NCBI RefSeq assembly: GCF_018294505.1
Contig: NC_057797.1
Coordinates: 122,827,116-122,891,115 of the forward strand
Origin: Triticum aestivum
Lineage: Eukaryota > Streptophyta > Magnoliopsida > Poales > Poaceae
Length of the DNA stretch: 64,000 nucleotides
Reading direction: 5' to 3'
Position numbers and translations under genes: made by a program. Of the stretch, positions 11,372 through 20,945 are shown in pieces. Positions within the stretch are counted from its first letter, which is position 1; each line of letters opens with the position of its first letter. The notes under the pieces were generated by a model that worked only from the letters and a program-made list of their open reading frames with translations, was not told the origin of the DNA and did not search any database.

Positions 11372-11942
11372 GGACTGTAAGAGATCTTATATTGTATATA
11401 TGTAGCTAGTAGCGTCGGATAGATGTATGAAAACTTGTTGTTCGACCAATCTCTCGGAGAAAAAGAGGTCGGTCACTTCTCTTTGCATATGTTCATGACG
11501 ATCTTGTGTACTTAATGGTTTCCTTCATTTGCTTACTGGCTAGCGTGTCGAGTCCTCTCTATATGTATAGTGGGTAGCGTCAACCAAGCACGGAGATAAG
11601 AAAGGGCACCTCTCTCTATTAATTAGCTAACACAATATATGAAACCCCTAAATTAACCCTACAAAACCCCCAACCCCCTCCCTCCCCCTTTAAAAAAAAA
11701 TTCCAGCCCCTGAACTGCTGACGCGTGGACGCTTTTTCGTCCCGGTTGGTGCAACCAACCGGGACCAAAGGCCCCCCTGCCTGGACAAGCCGCAGTGGCC
11801 ACGTGAAGCCCCATTTGTCCCGGTTCGTGGACGAATCGGGACTAAAGGTTTTGGGCTTTACTACTGACCCTTTAGTCCCGGTTCTTCAATCGGGACAAAT
11901 GGGCCTTATGAACCAGGACAAATGATCATTTTTCTAGCAGTG
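11258..11942 (+). mobile_element. 3' end of a second CACTA element, truncated by Angela
   Basis: The segment matches the 3' end of the complete CACTA at 19315-19989, including the end of the protease-like ORF, the downstream AT-rich stretch and the terminal array of CCCGGTTGGTG palindromes. It ends TTTTTCTAGCAGTG, the reverse complement of a CACTG terminus. The rest of the element should lie beyond the Angela/Sirevirus nest, left of the window. It differs from the complete copy by many substitutions, so it is a separate insertion and not a recent duplicate. Confidence 0.8.
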
Positions 11943-11975
11943 ATATGAATGTTTGTGAGTTGAACATGATGTAAT

Positions 11976-12031
11976 TGTGGGCGGAAGAAGGAGCAGAAAC
12001 GGAGGGGCCATCGCACGCGACATGATCTAGC

Positions 12032-12069
<38 letters not shown>

Positions 12070-12190
12070 GTTGCTAATTCTAAGGGAGGTTAGGAGGCAA
12101 AGGAACTGCGAGGTAGGAGCTCCATGGGGTGGAGGAGTGATGAGAGGATGCGGAAGTGATTGGGGAAGAAAGAAAGGCAAGGAGTTCACT
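11976..12190 (-). pseudogene. Relic of a fourth FAS1 gene: signal-peptide start and upstream region
   Basis: On the minus strand a start codon at 12011 opens MAPPFLLLLPP, matching the MAAPFLLLLLL signal peptide of the FAS1 genes. The DNA around it (GAAGAAGGAGCAGAAACGG then GGCCATCGC) matches the FAS1-3 start region at 38366-38395. Upstream, 12083-12115 matches the promoter-distal flank of FAS1-1 and FAS1-2, including 20 identical bases GCGAGGTAGGAGCTCCATGG. Coding sequence is lost after about eleven codons, just before the CACTA 3' end at 11942. The segment that should hold the TATA box is replaced by a GA microsatellite. The rest of the gene may survive left of the transposon nest. Confidence 0.65.
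12034..12068 (+). repeat. (GA)n microsatellite
   Basis: About 17 GA units. It sits where the 5' UTR and TATA region of the relic FAS1 gene would be. Confidence 0.95.
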
Positions 12191-12310
12191 AGCAACAACC
12201 CGAGGCGCATGAAAAGATTGTCAGGAGATCATACATGGTAGTAGTAGTACGTAAGATGCAGTGGCTACTGGCTAGTTCTAATCTTTGTCAGGTGATCATG
12301 CATTTGTTTA

Positions 12311-12472
12311 CTCCCTCCATTCCTAAATACTTGTATTTCTAGGCATTTTAACAAGTGACTACATATGGAGCAAAATGAGTGAATCTACATTTTCTAAAAT
12401 ATGTCTACATACATCCGTATGTAGTAGTCATTTGAAATGTCTAGAAAGACAAATATTTAGGAACGGAGGGAG
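12311..12472. mobile_element. Stowaway MITE (Athos-like)
   Basis: Inverted ends CTCCCTCCATTCCTAAATA and TATTTAGGAACGGAGGGAG flank a 162-bp element with internal inverted symmetry, and both sides carry the TA target duplication. This is typical of Tc1/Mariner-derived Stowaway elements. Confidence 0.9.
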
Positions 12473-12474
12473 TA

Positions 12475-12641
12475 GAAAAGAAGAAATACCCCTGTCTCTA
12501 TATTTGAATGATGCATACAGTCATTTTATTAATTATTAACACAAGATTTTATAAAGTCATACAAAAGTAAGACCAAAGCCACCATCTAAGCAACATCTGT
12601 CGTTACTCCTATCTAGTTGATGAAGGGGCGCTGATAGTCTA
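12475..12641. repeat. Left part of an unassigned dispersed repeat split by the CACTA element
   Basis: The sequence up to the CTA target site is non-coding. I believe it continues at 19993 on the other side of the CACTA, because the CACTA has a clean CTA duplication and the flanks read as one Triticeae repeat. On the minus strand its end carries AATAATTAATAAAATG. Family not recognised with certainty. Confidence 0.4.
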
Positions 12642-12659
12642 CACTAGTAGAAAACAGGG

Positions 12660-12935
12660 CTTTGGTCCAGGCCGGGTCAGCCCATTAGTCCCAGTTCAGT
12701 CTAGAACCGGGACCAATGTGGGCATTGGTCCCGGTTCATGAGCCCAGGGGGCCGACCGGGCCACGTGGGCCATTGGTCCCGGTTCATCTGGACCTTTTGG
12801 TCCCGGTTGGTGGGATGAACCGGGACCAATGGGCCTCGCTCCTGGCCCACCACCATTGGTCCCGGTTGGTGGCTTGAACTGGGACCATAGGCTTCCCTTT
12901 AGTCCCGGCTCATGTCACCAACCGGGACCAATGAG
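12660..12935. promoter_or_regulatory. 5' subterminal palindrome array of the CACTA
   Basis: Repeated GGTCCCGGTTGGTG and its inverse CACCAACCGGGAC are arranged as multiple inverted pairs that can form short hairpins. In CACTA elements such subterminal repeats bind the element-encoded factor needed for excision. The array stops just before the first TATA box. Confidence 0.8.
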
Positions 12936-12940
12936 GTGCC

Positions 12941-12948
12941 TATATATA
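12941..12948 (+). promoter_or_regulatory. TATA box of the CACTA 5' transcription unit
   Basis: TATATATACCCCC lies at the end of the subterminal array and upstream of both the small coiled-coil ORF and the transposase. Confidence 0.6.
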
Positions 12949-13484
12949 CCCCCTCGCGCAAGAGCAGAGCACACTGCTCTGTTTTTTCTGGCCGAGGGGG
13001 AGAGGGCTTTGTGGTGCTCTAGCTCACCTCCTATGCACATGAGGTGTTCGATGGAATGCCCGAGCCACACTACTTAAGCTTTCTCCTCTCGAAGCTCGAC
13101 CTCCAAGCTCCATTTTCCTCGAGATTTGTCTAGATTTAGCGGTCCGTCATGCCCCATCCCCGTCTTCACCGCCGTCGATCACCCGCACCGATCTCATCAC
13201 CGACACCACCGTGGTGAGCCTCTTGTTCTTATCTTCTTTCTAAAAGGAAAAATATTCTTACTTGTATGTTTAGATAGATACTTGTATCATTTTCTTACAT
13301 TTATTATTGCATCTTATATAGTGCGATGGTTTTGGTATCCGCCCCCGTTGGCCCTCGTCTTGTCTATGATTCGGATGTGGTATGTATATTATCTTTATAA
13401 CTATTGGTTCATTTGTTGTTTATGAAAATTATGCCGACCAACGTGACATAGATTTTATTTATCTAGGATGTATGTGAATCGGAA

Positions 13485-13772
13485 ATGCCAACCAACCCTA
13501 TTGTCGAGAGGTTAAATTTAGTTGAAGAAGAAAACAATTTGTTGAAGGAAAAAATAAAAAAAATTGAGGAGGAGAAGATGATATTGGAGTTGCATGTTGC
13601 GGATGTCGTCGATGATCACAAGATCAAGATGGATGCAATGCGCTTGAAGATTAGAAAGATTAGAAAATATGCCATTCATACCGAGGCTTGGTATCATTAT
13701 GCCGTTGGATCAATTGTTACCTTGGTTGCGATTATGATCGCATTTGTTTTCGCATTGAAATGTTTTACATAG
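13485..13772 (+). CDS. Small coiled-coil, single-membrane-span protein of the CACTA element
   Basis: This 95-residue product has a strongly charged heptad-like region at residues 8-65 (LVEEENNLLKEKIKKIEEEK) and a hydrophobic span at about residues 74-93 (GSIVTLVAIMIAFVFALKCF). No enzymatic motif is visible. It lies between the TATA box and the transposase. An ATG is available at 13485, but plausible splice sites upstream (donors GTGAGCC near 13211 and GTATGTA near 13380, acceptor CTAG near 13467) suggest it is the last exon of a spliced gene. I recall similar small ORFs in other Triticeae CACTA elements, which supports coding, but its function is unknown. The predicted topology is a cytoplasmic or nuclear coiled coil anchored by a C-terminal tail. 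Confidence 0.55.
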   Translation: MPTNPIVERLNLVEEENNLLKEKIKKIEEEKMILELHVADVVDDHKIKMDAMRLKIRKIRKYAIHTEAWYHYAVGSIVTLVAIMIAFVFALKCFT

Positions 13773-13909
13773 TTTCAATGTATGGTTTAATTAATTAGAT
13801 GCTCTGGAGAGCTATATGTTGTTAGATGAGAACTATGTATGCACTTTGGTTTTAATGTGATGATGAACTTCTATTAATTTGGACACTTAATTATATATAA
13901 TGCACGTAG

Positions 13910-16696
13910 ATGAACCGGCAATGGATGTACGGTGACAGACACACCCACGAGTACATTAAGGGCGTGCATGAGTTTCTCGATGCGGCTGAGGCAAACAAGC
14001 AGAATGGTTTTATGTGTTGTCCATGCACTGAATGTGGGAATACGAGGTCTTACTCTAACCGGAAAATCCTTCACTCCCACCTGCTTTACAAGGGTTTCAT
14101 GCCACACTATAATGTTTGGACGAGGCACGGAGAAATAGGGGTTATGATGGAAGACGGCGAAGAAGAAGACTACGATGACAACTATGTGCCCCCTGAATAC
14201 GGTGATGCTGCAACGGGGGGGGGGGGGGTTGGTGAAGATCAAGAGGAACCAGACGATGTGCCCAATGATGCTTCAACGGGTGAAGCTGCTGAAGATCAAG
14301 AGGAACCAGACGATGTGCCCGATGATGATGATCTCCGCCTGGTCATTGTCGATGCAAGGACGCAATGCATTAGTCAAAAGGAGAAGCTGAAGTTCGATTG
14401 CATGTTAGAGGATCACAAAAAAGGGTTATACCCCAATTGCGAAGATGGCAACACAAAGCTCGGTACCGTACTGGAATTGCTGCAGTGGAAGGCAGAGAAT
14501 GCTGTGGCTGACAAAGGATTTGAGAAGCTACTGAAAATATTGAAGAAGAAGCTTCCAAAGGATAACAAATTGCCCAACAGTACATACACAGCAAAGAAGG
14601 TCGTATGCCCTCTAGGATTGGAGGTGGAGAAGATACATGCATGCCCTAATGACTGCATCCTCTACCGCGGTGCATACAAGGATCTGAACGCATGCCCGGT
14701 ATGCGGTGCATTGCGGTATAAGATCAGACAAGATGACCCTGGTGATGTTGACGGCAAGCCCCCCAGGAAGAGGGTTCCTGCGAAGGTGATGTGGTATGCT
14801 CCTATAATACCACGGTTGAAACGTCTGTTCAAAAACAAAGAGCATGCCAAGTTGATGCGATGGCACAGTGAGAACCGAAAGAAAGATGGGAAGTTGAGAG
14901 CACCCGCTGACGGGTCGCAGTGGAGAAAAATCGAGAGAAAGTACTGGGATGAGTTTGCAAAGGACCCAAGGAATGTATGGTTTGCTTTAAGCGCGGATGG
15001 CATTAATCCTTTCGGGGAGCAGAGCAGCAATCACAACACCTGGCCCGTGACTCTATGTATGTATAACCTTCCTCCTTGGATGTGCATGAAGCGGAAGTTC
15101 ATTATGATGCTAGTTCTCATCCAAGGCCCTAAGCAACCCGACAACGAAATTGATGTGTACCTAAGGCCATTAGTTGAAGAACTTTTACAGCCGTGGAATG
15201 AAAACGGTGTACGTACGTGGGATGAGCACAGACAGGAGGAATTTAACCTTAAGGCGTTGCTGTTCGTGACCATCAACGATTGGCCCGCTCTCAATAACCT
15301 TTCAGGACAGACAAACAAAGGATACCACGCATGCACACACTGTTTAGATGACACTGAAAGTATATACCTGGACAAATGCAGGAAGAATGTGTACCTGGGC
15401 CATCGTCGATTTCTTTCGACCAACCATCAATGTCGAAAGAAAGGCAAGCATTTCAAAGGCGAGGCAGATCACCGGAAGAAGCCCGCCATGCGCACCGGTG
15501 ATCACGTGCTTGCTATGGTCAATGATTTACACTATGTAATCTTTGGAAAGGGTCCCGGTGGACTAGCTATTCCGAATGACGCTGAGGGACAGGCACCCAT
15601 GTGGAAGAAGAAATCTATATTTTGGGACCTACCCTACTGGAAAGACCTAGAGGTCCGCTCCTCAATCGACGTGATGCACGTGACAAAGAACCTTTGCGTG
15701 AACCTGCTAGGCTTCTTGGGCGTGTATGGGAAGACAAAAGATAAACCTGAGGCACGGGAGGACCTGCAATGTTTGCACGAAAAAGACGGCATGCCTCCGA
15801 AGCAGTATAAAGGTCCTGCCAGCTACGCTCTTACGAAAGAAGAGAAAGAAATCTTCTTTGAATGCCTGCTCAGTATGAAGGTCACGACTGGCTTCTCGTC
15901 GAATATAAAGGGAATAATAAATATGCCAGAGAAAAAGTTTCAGAACCTAAAGTCTCATGACTGCCACGTGATTATGACGCAACTGCTTCCGGTTGCATTG
16001 AGGGGGCTTCTACCGGAAAACGTCCGATTAGCCATTGTGAAGCTATGTGCATTCCTCAATGCAATCTCTCAGAAGGTGATTGATCCAGAAATCGTACCAA
16101 GGCTAAGGAGTGATGTGGCGCAATGTCTTGTCAGTTTCGAGCTGGTGTTCCCACCATCCTTCTTCAATATCATGACGCACGTCCTAGTTCATCTAGTCGA
16201 CGAGATTGTCATCCTGGGTCCCGTATTTCTACACAATATGTTCCCCTTTGAGAGGTTCATGGGAGTCCTAAAGAAATATGTCCGTAATCGCGCTAGGCCA
16301 GAAGGAAGCATCTCCATGGGCCATCAAACAGAGGATGTTATCGGGTTTTGTGTTGACTTCATTCCTGGCCTTAACAAGATAGGTCTCCCTAAATCGCGGT
16401 ATGAGGGGAGACTGACTGGAAAAGGCACTCTTGGAAGAGACTCAATAATATGCAGGGACGGATATTCTTGGTCTCAAGCACACTACATAGTTCTACAGAA
16501 CTCTACCTTGGTGACCCCGTATGTCGATGAACACAAGAACAGTCTGTGCTCCAAACACCCGGAGCAGTGCGACGACTGGATTACATGTGAACACATCAGG
16601 ACTTTCAGCAGTTGGTTGGAAACACGTCTCAGAGGAAACAAAATAAATAATGCAACAAAGAAAACAAAAAAACTAAAAAAGTGTTTTCAAATTTGA
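13910..16696 (+). CDS. TNP2-type CACTA transposase, C-terminally shortened
   Basis: A 928-residue uninterrupted frame. Residues 3-75 form the transposase-associated zinc-binding domain (CCPCTECGN). An acidic, internally duplicated linker follows (EDQEEPDDVP twice), with a glycine run from a 13-G homopolymer. Then comes the TNP2 core with candidate DDE acids: Asp457 in TINDWPALNN, Asp587 in SIDVMHVTKN and Glu781 in FPFERFMG. Residues about 670-790 are the DUF4218-like segment. It would cut and paste the element by binding its CACTA ends. Full-length relatives continue after SSWLETRLRG into a DUF4216-like domain. Here the frame runs instead into AT-rich tandem repeat and ends in a lysine-rich tail (NKINNATKKTKKLKK). 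The C-terminal domain is therefore lost or was never included. Confidence 0.9.
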   Translation: MNRQWMYGDRHTHEYIKGVHEFLDAAEANKQNGFMCCPCTECGNTRSYSNRKILHSHLLYKGFMPHYNVWTRHGEIGVMMEDGEEEDYDDNYVPPEYGDAATGGGGVGEDQEEPDDVPNDASTGEAAEDQEEPDDVPDDDDLRLVIVDARTQCISQKEKLKFDCMLEDHKKGLYPNCEDGNTKLGTVLELLQWKAENAVADKGFEKLLKILKKKLPKDNKLPNSTYTAKKVVCPLGLEVEKIHACPNDCILYRGAYKDLNACPVCGALRYKIRQDDPGDVDGKPPRKRVPAKVMWYAPIIPRLKRLFKNKEHAKLMRWHSENRKKDGKLRAPADGSQWRKIERKYWDEFAKDPRNVWFALSADGINPFGEQSSNHNTWPVTLCMYNLPPWMCMKRKFIMMLVLIQGPKQPDNEIDVYLRPLVEELLQPWNENGVRTWDEHRQEEFNLKALLFVTINDWPALNNLSGQTNKGYHACTHCLDDTESIYLDKCRKNVYLGHRRFLSTNHQCRKKGKHFKGEADHRKKPAMRTGDHVLAMVNDLHYVIFGKGPGGLAIPNDAEGQAPMWKKKSIFWDLPYWKDLEVRSSIDVMHVTKNLCVNLLGFLGVYGKTKDKPEAREDLQCLHEKDGMPPKQYKGPASYALTKEEKEIFFECLLSMKVTTGFSSNIKGIINMPEKKFQNLKSHDCHVIMTQLLPVALRGLLPENVRLAIVKLCAFLNAISQKVIDPEIVPRLRSDVAQCLVSFELVFPPSFFNIMTHVLVHLVDEIVILGPVFLHNMFPFERFMGVLKKYVRNRARPEGSISMGHQTEDVIGFCVDFIPGLNKIGLPKSRYEGRLTGKGTLGRDSIICRDGYSWSQAHYIVLQNSTLVTPYVDEHKNSLCSKHPEQCDDWITCEHIRTFSSWLETRLRGNKINNATKKTKKLKKCFQI

Positions 16697-17275
16697 AAAC
16701 TAATGGCACTAACAGAAAGTTTATAATTTTTTTAAAACTAATGGCACTAACAGAAAGTTTATAATTTTGCTAACCTAAAAGCAAACAAAATTAAAAATTA
16801 AAGCAAAAAACAAAAGAAAATAAATAATGCAAAAAACAAATCAAAAAAACAGGAAAAAACTATTTTTATAGTAAAGTTAATCACAAAATAAAATAAATAA
16901 AGCAACAAAGGAAACAAAAAAACTAAAAAAGTGTTTTCAAATTTGAAAACTAATGGCACTAACAGAAAGTTTATAATTTTGCTAACCTAAAAGCAAACAG
17001 AATAAAAATTAAAGCAAAAAACAAAAGAAAATAAATAATGCAAAAAACAAATCAAAAAACAGGAAAAAAAACTATTTTTATAGTAAAGTTAATCACAAAA
17101 CAAAATAAATAAAGCAACAAAGAAAACAAAAAAACCAAAAAAGTTTTTCAAATTTGAAAACTAATGGCATTAACAAAAAGTTTATAATTTTTCTAAAACT
17201 AAAAGCATAAAGAATTAAAAAATAAAGCAAAAAACAAAAGAAAAATAAATAAAGCAACAAAAAAACAAAAAAATG
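16640..17275 (+). repeat. AT-rich tandem repeat downstream of the transposase
   Basis: Three imperfect units of about 210-250 bp each contain TTTTCAAATTTGAAAAC (near 16683, 16933 and 17145) and CTAATGGCACTAACAGAAAG. The first unit has an extra short internal duplication. The repeat encodes the foreign lysine-rich tail of the transposase and no other protein. Confidence 0.8.
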
Positions 17276-17505
17276 CCACCTACTGGGCCACCACGGCCTG
17301 AATACGACTAGAAACCCTACCATGGGCCAGGATTCAGGCCCGCAGCAGGCCCAGTAGGCCCACAGGCATTGTAGTGACAGATTAGGCCCGAAAGCCTGCA
17401 GTTGAGAGGAGCTTGGGAGGGTGGGCGCAGCAGCGCTTATAAACCACTCCCGAGCCCTCTCAACTAGCGAGGTGGGACTAAACTTTTGCGCGCGGGGTAG
17501 CACAA
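17276..17505. other. GC-rich spacer inside the CACTA
   Basis: This links the AT-rich repeat to the internal palindrome array. I see no gene in it. Confidence 0.5.
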
Positions 17506-17745
17506 GGTCATTGGTCCCGGTTGGTGGCACCAACCGGGACTAAAGGGGGCATTGGTCATGGTTCATGGCACCAACCGTGTCCAATGCCCCCCTTTAGTCC
17601 CGGTTGGTGCCACCAACCGGGACCAAAGGCCACCGCTTCCCGCCCTTTGGGCTGCTGAAAATTGGCCTTTGGTCCCGGTTGGTGGCACCAACCGGGACTA
17701 AAGAGGGGCATTAGTCCTGGTTGGTTTCATGAACCGGGACTAGTG
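17506..17745. promoter_or_regulatory. Internal palindrome array of the CACTA (subterminal-like)
   Basis: It holds four or more inverted pairs of CCCGGTTGGTG and CACCAACCGGG, the same motif as the two element ends, with hairpins such as GGTTGGTGGCACCAACC. It is followed after a few bases by a TATA box (17753-17758). Finding an end-type array in the middle of the element suggests an internal duplication or a fusion of two elements that gave the second gene its own promoter. Confidence 0.75.
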
Positions 17746-17751
17746 CTCTGG

Positions 17752-17759
17752 CTATATAA
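17752..17759 (+). promoter_or_regulatory. TATA box of the CACTA protease-like gene
   Basis: CTATATAAG lies directly after the internal palindrome array and about 70 bp before the first coding segment of the protease-like gene. Confidence 0.6.
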
Positions 17760-17824
17760 GCCAACACTTGTGAAATTCTCGATTCAGTTCGATCGATCTC
17801 CTCGTCCTCTCCTCCTCGATTCAC

Positions 17825-19399
17825 TTGTGCAACTATGAGCGCATTATTGCAAAGACATGGGTCGAAGCGGAGCGGTCGGGAAGTACAGTTAGTGATCAAA
17901 GGCTGGAAGAACGACGAGCAGCTGGAAAACAAATTGCCCAGCTCGGCGAACAAGCGAAGCAATCGTGCCCCCCCCCCTCAAGATGCCTAGCGACATCGTC
18001 GATCCGAGGATGGTGCCCGTGTATGGCAATGTTGACGATTACCTGCTCGACGATGTACATTATGATACCATGGAGGTGCAGATACATAGATATGAGTACG
18101 GGAAGCCTCTCGTCAAAGATGAAAAATCTTTAACAACGATGATGCGAAGATTACATGATTGGTACTTGAAAATCTGCAGAGAGTCTGGGGGGAGGAGTAC
18201 TTTGTATGCGAGAGTTAAACCGGAGCATGACCTCGTTGGAATTGAACTATTGCCTATTCCATTTGAGGAGTTCTATCAGTTTTTCAATCAATTGGCCCTC
18301 GATAAAACAACGATCACCTGCTACTGTCTGTAAGTACTACTACTTCTGTCATTAAGTCTCTCTATATAGCTCATCTCTTTCATTGCATGTATTTATAATT
18401 ATCCTCACTATATTATGCAGAATGAAGATCGCCGAATTGAAGAAAAGACAAATCGGTGATATTGGGTTCATTAACACATATCTCATAGATGCAACTGAGG
18501 TTCAACATCGTCCCGGAGATATTGAGGCCAACTTGCTACGATCATTCAAAAAAAATGAAAACAAAGATATAATACTCTTTCCTTACAACTTCAAGTGAGT
18601 GTTACTGTCTTGTGCATATTCGGTTTCCCTTATATATTAGTCCAGGTTATAGTAATGTAATTGATGAGTTATGCATGCGTGTGCAGTTTCCACTATATTC
18701 TCCTAGAGATTAGGCTTGAGCAGGGAGTAGTAACCGTCTTGGACTCTAAACGAAAAGATCCCCAGGAGTATGCGGACATGACTGAAATCCTCAAGAAGTA
18801 AGTTAAATCGATCATTATCCACCATATCAGCAACTTTGTTCATTTCCTGATATCAAGTAATTGTTTTCTTTGTCCGGCAGGGTTTGGAGAAAATTCACCA
18901 GAAAAGTTCCGGGACTGCCGAAGGAGCTGGAATTTAGACACCCGAAAGTAAGTACTATAGTAGCATGTTCCGCGCATCTCCTAGTGATTCAAGCGCTAGT
19001 TTCATCAATATCATTTAGCATTCTTACTTATCAGTTTGATTGACCTCTATTTCTTGTAAAGTGGTTGTGGCAGGAAAAAGAGAATGATTTCTGTGGATAC
19101 TACGTCTGCGAGTCCATCCGCCACACGACCTGTGAGCGGGGCGGGTACTCTGACGAACAATATGAAGTACGTAAATAACAACATTCACAATTTTATTTTA
19201 TTACCATCATTTGTATTGAGTTTCATTCATTCATATATATATGTATTGACCCCCTTCTTCAAATTAGATGTTTCGGAAGCGGGATGAACTCCTAGCACCA
19301 GCTCGCATGCGAGCAATTCAAGAGGAATTGGCGGCATTCTTTCTTGACCAAGTAATCGCTGAAGACGGAGAATACTATGTGGACCATGAGTCCGTATGA
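17825..19399 (+). CDS. CACTA-borne Ulp1-like (C48) cysteine protease, six exons
   Basis: I reconstruct exons 17825-18329, 18421-18594, 18687-18797, 18881-18957, 19074-19166 and 19268-19399, all with GT/AG introns and matching phases. The reading CYCL/MK across intron 1 and FPYN/FHYILL across intron 2 restores the known family sequence. Exon 1 has a coiled-coil-like start (RLEERRAAGKQIAQLGEQAKQ) and a plant CACTA linker (YGKPLV...LHDWY). The C-terminal part has the Ulp1 triad: His in FHYILLEI, Asp in VLDSKRKDP and Cys in NDFCGYYVCESI. Ulp1 enzymes process or remove SUMO. The role of transposon copies is not established. A 10-C run at 17968-17977 shifts the frame inside exon 1, so translation may start at the later ATG (17965) or the gene may be broken. 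Confidence 0.75.
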
Positions 19400-19989
19400 T
19401 TATATTTGTAAGAGATAATTATTGTATATATGTAGCCGGTAATGTCGGATAGATATACGAGAACTTGTTGTTCGACCAATCTCTCAGAGAAGGAGAGGTG
19501 GTCGATATCACTTCTCTCTGTATGCATATATGTTCATGACGATCTTCTGTTTCCTTCGTTTGCTTACTAGCTAACTAGTGTGTCTAGTCCTCTCTATACG
19601 TATGTATAGTACGTAGCGTCGACCAAGCACGGACGTAAGAGAGGACACTTCTCTTTATTAATTATAGCTAGCTAACACAATATATGAAACACCTAAATTA
19701 ACCCCCCAAAACCCCCAACCCCCCCCCCCCTTCAAAAAAAACAAAAACCCCAGCCACAGAAATGCTGACGCGTGGATGCCTATTGGTCCCGGTTGGTGCC
19801 ACCAACTGGGACCAAAGGGTCTCCTGCCTGGGCTCTGCGCACTGCCCACGTGGAGGCCCATCAGTCCCGGTTCTGGATTGAACCGGGACTAAAGGTACAG
19901 GGCATTAGTACCGACACTTTAGTCCCGGTTCAGGAACCGGGACTAAAGGCCCTTACGAACCGGGACTATAGGCCCTTTTTCTACCAGTG
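19400..19989 (+). other. 3' non-coding and subterminal region of the CACTA
   Basis: The AT-rich 3' flank (19400-19740) contains a C-run near 19720. An array of inverted CCCGGTTGGTG / ACCGGGACTAAAG motifs from 19787 to 19977 ends at the CACTGG terminus. There is no gene. Confidence 0.8.
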
Positions 19990-19992
19990 CTA

Positions 19993-20943
19993 GGTTTAAT
20001 ATCAAAAAGACCTCGCATCCAAACCGAACATTTAAGACCTGAGGTCCCAACCAGGACGCTTGTCGGGTATGGGCACCCATCAGTCCGGCGTGCTCCTCAA
20101 CCAGGACGCCTGCCGGATATGAGGTCGTCGCAGCCACCTGCCACCAATCCATATTCAAAGCTGTACTGGTGCATCTACCTTGCCCGGTCTAGCTGCCGCC
20201 GACGCCACCACGACGCCAGACAGCGTCGACCTCCTGCACGTGTCCATCACCACACATCTGACGCCAAGCCTTCGCTGCTCCATGCTGCCAAGAGCCGCCG
20301 CCATGAATATGTAGAAAGAAACACCGCTCCACCGAAGAAGCCATCCAATGGTCCCTCAAGCCTGAGTGCATCTCCAAGAATGCCGCCCCAAGGGGGTAAC
20401 GACACATGAATGCCACCGTCATCCGATCAACTGATCTAAGGTTTCCCCCGGAGGTATTGGGTGGGTTTGGGATTTGTACCTCGATGATGCCTTCATGAAG
20501 GAAACGGTGATAGGGCATCATCATCACTGGCTCCGGCCAACGACCGAAGATCAAGTTTCACTCAGATCCGTTCCAAGAAATCCACCCGACAACCTGTGCA
20601 TTGTCTCGACCGCCTTCAAAGCCCCAGATCTAGCCACCTAGATCCGGCGACCAACCGCAACAGCAATGTCACCATAGGAGCCCTGGCACACCGGCCACTG
20701 CCTGGATGCGCCACCACTGAAATCTGGGAGGAGGACTCCCACCCCACCTCGCCAAACCGCGAGAGCCGCCGGGATGGATCCCGCACGCTCGTCACCGTCT
20801 CTGATCGGAACCAATCCGTGGCAAAACCAAGAGATCGCCGACCCAGATCCGCCTTGGATATGGACTGCACTACGCCATGCTGCCGTGGGAAGCCCGAGCT
20901 TCATCCGCCGTCATGTTATCATGCATGGAAGTGAACTATTACA
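19993..20943. repeat. Right part of the unassigned dispersed repeat split by the CACTA
   Basis: This GC-rich stretch contains several overlapping open frames on both strands, none with a recognisable domain or consistent start. It reads as a known type of high-copy Triticeae repeat (degenerate, GC-rich, continuous with 12475-12641). Class not determined; an old LINE or other retroelement is possible. Confidence 0.4.
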
Positions 20944-20945
20944 TA

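Larger units (their letters stand above)
12642..19989 (+). mobile_element. CACTA (En/Spm) DNA transposon, Caspar-like, complete ends
   Basis: The 7348-bp element starts CACTAGTAGAAAA and ends TTTTTCTACCAGTG, flanked on both sides by the 3-bp target duplication CTA (12639-12641 and 19990-19992). Subterminal arrays of inverted CCCGGTTGGTG motifs occur at both ends and once internally. It encodes, all on the plus strand, a small coiled-coil membrane protein, a TNP2-type transposase and a six-exon Ulp1-like protease. It is inserted in an older repeat. The transposase lacks its usual C-terminal extension and the protease gene has a homopolymer frame break, so autonomy is doubtful. Confidence 0.9.
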
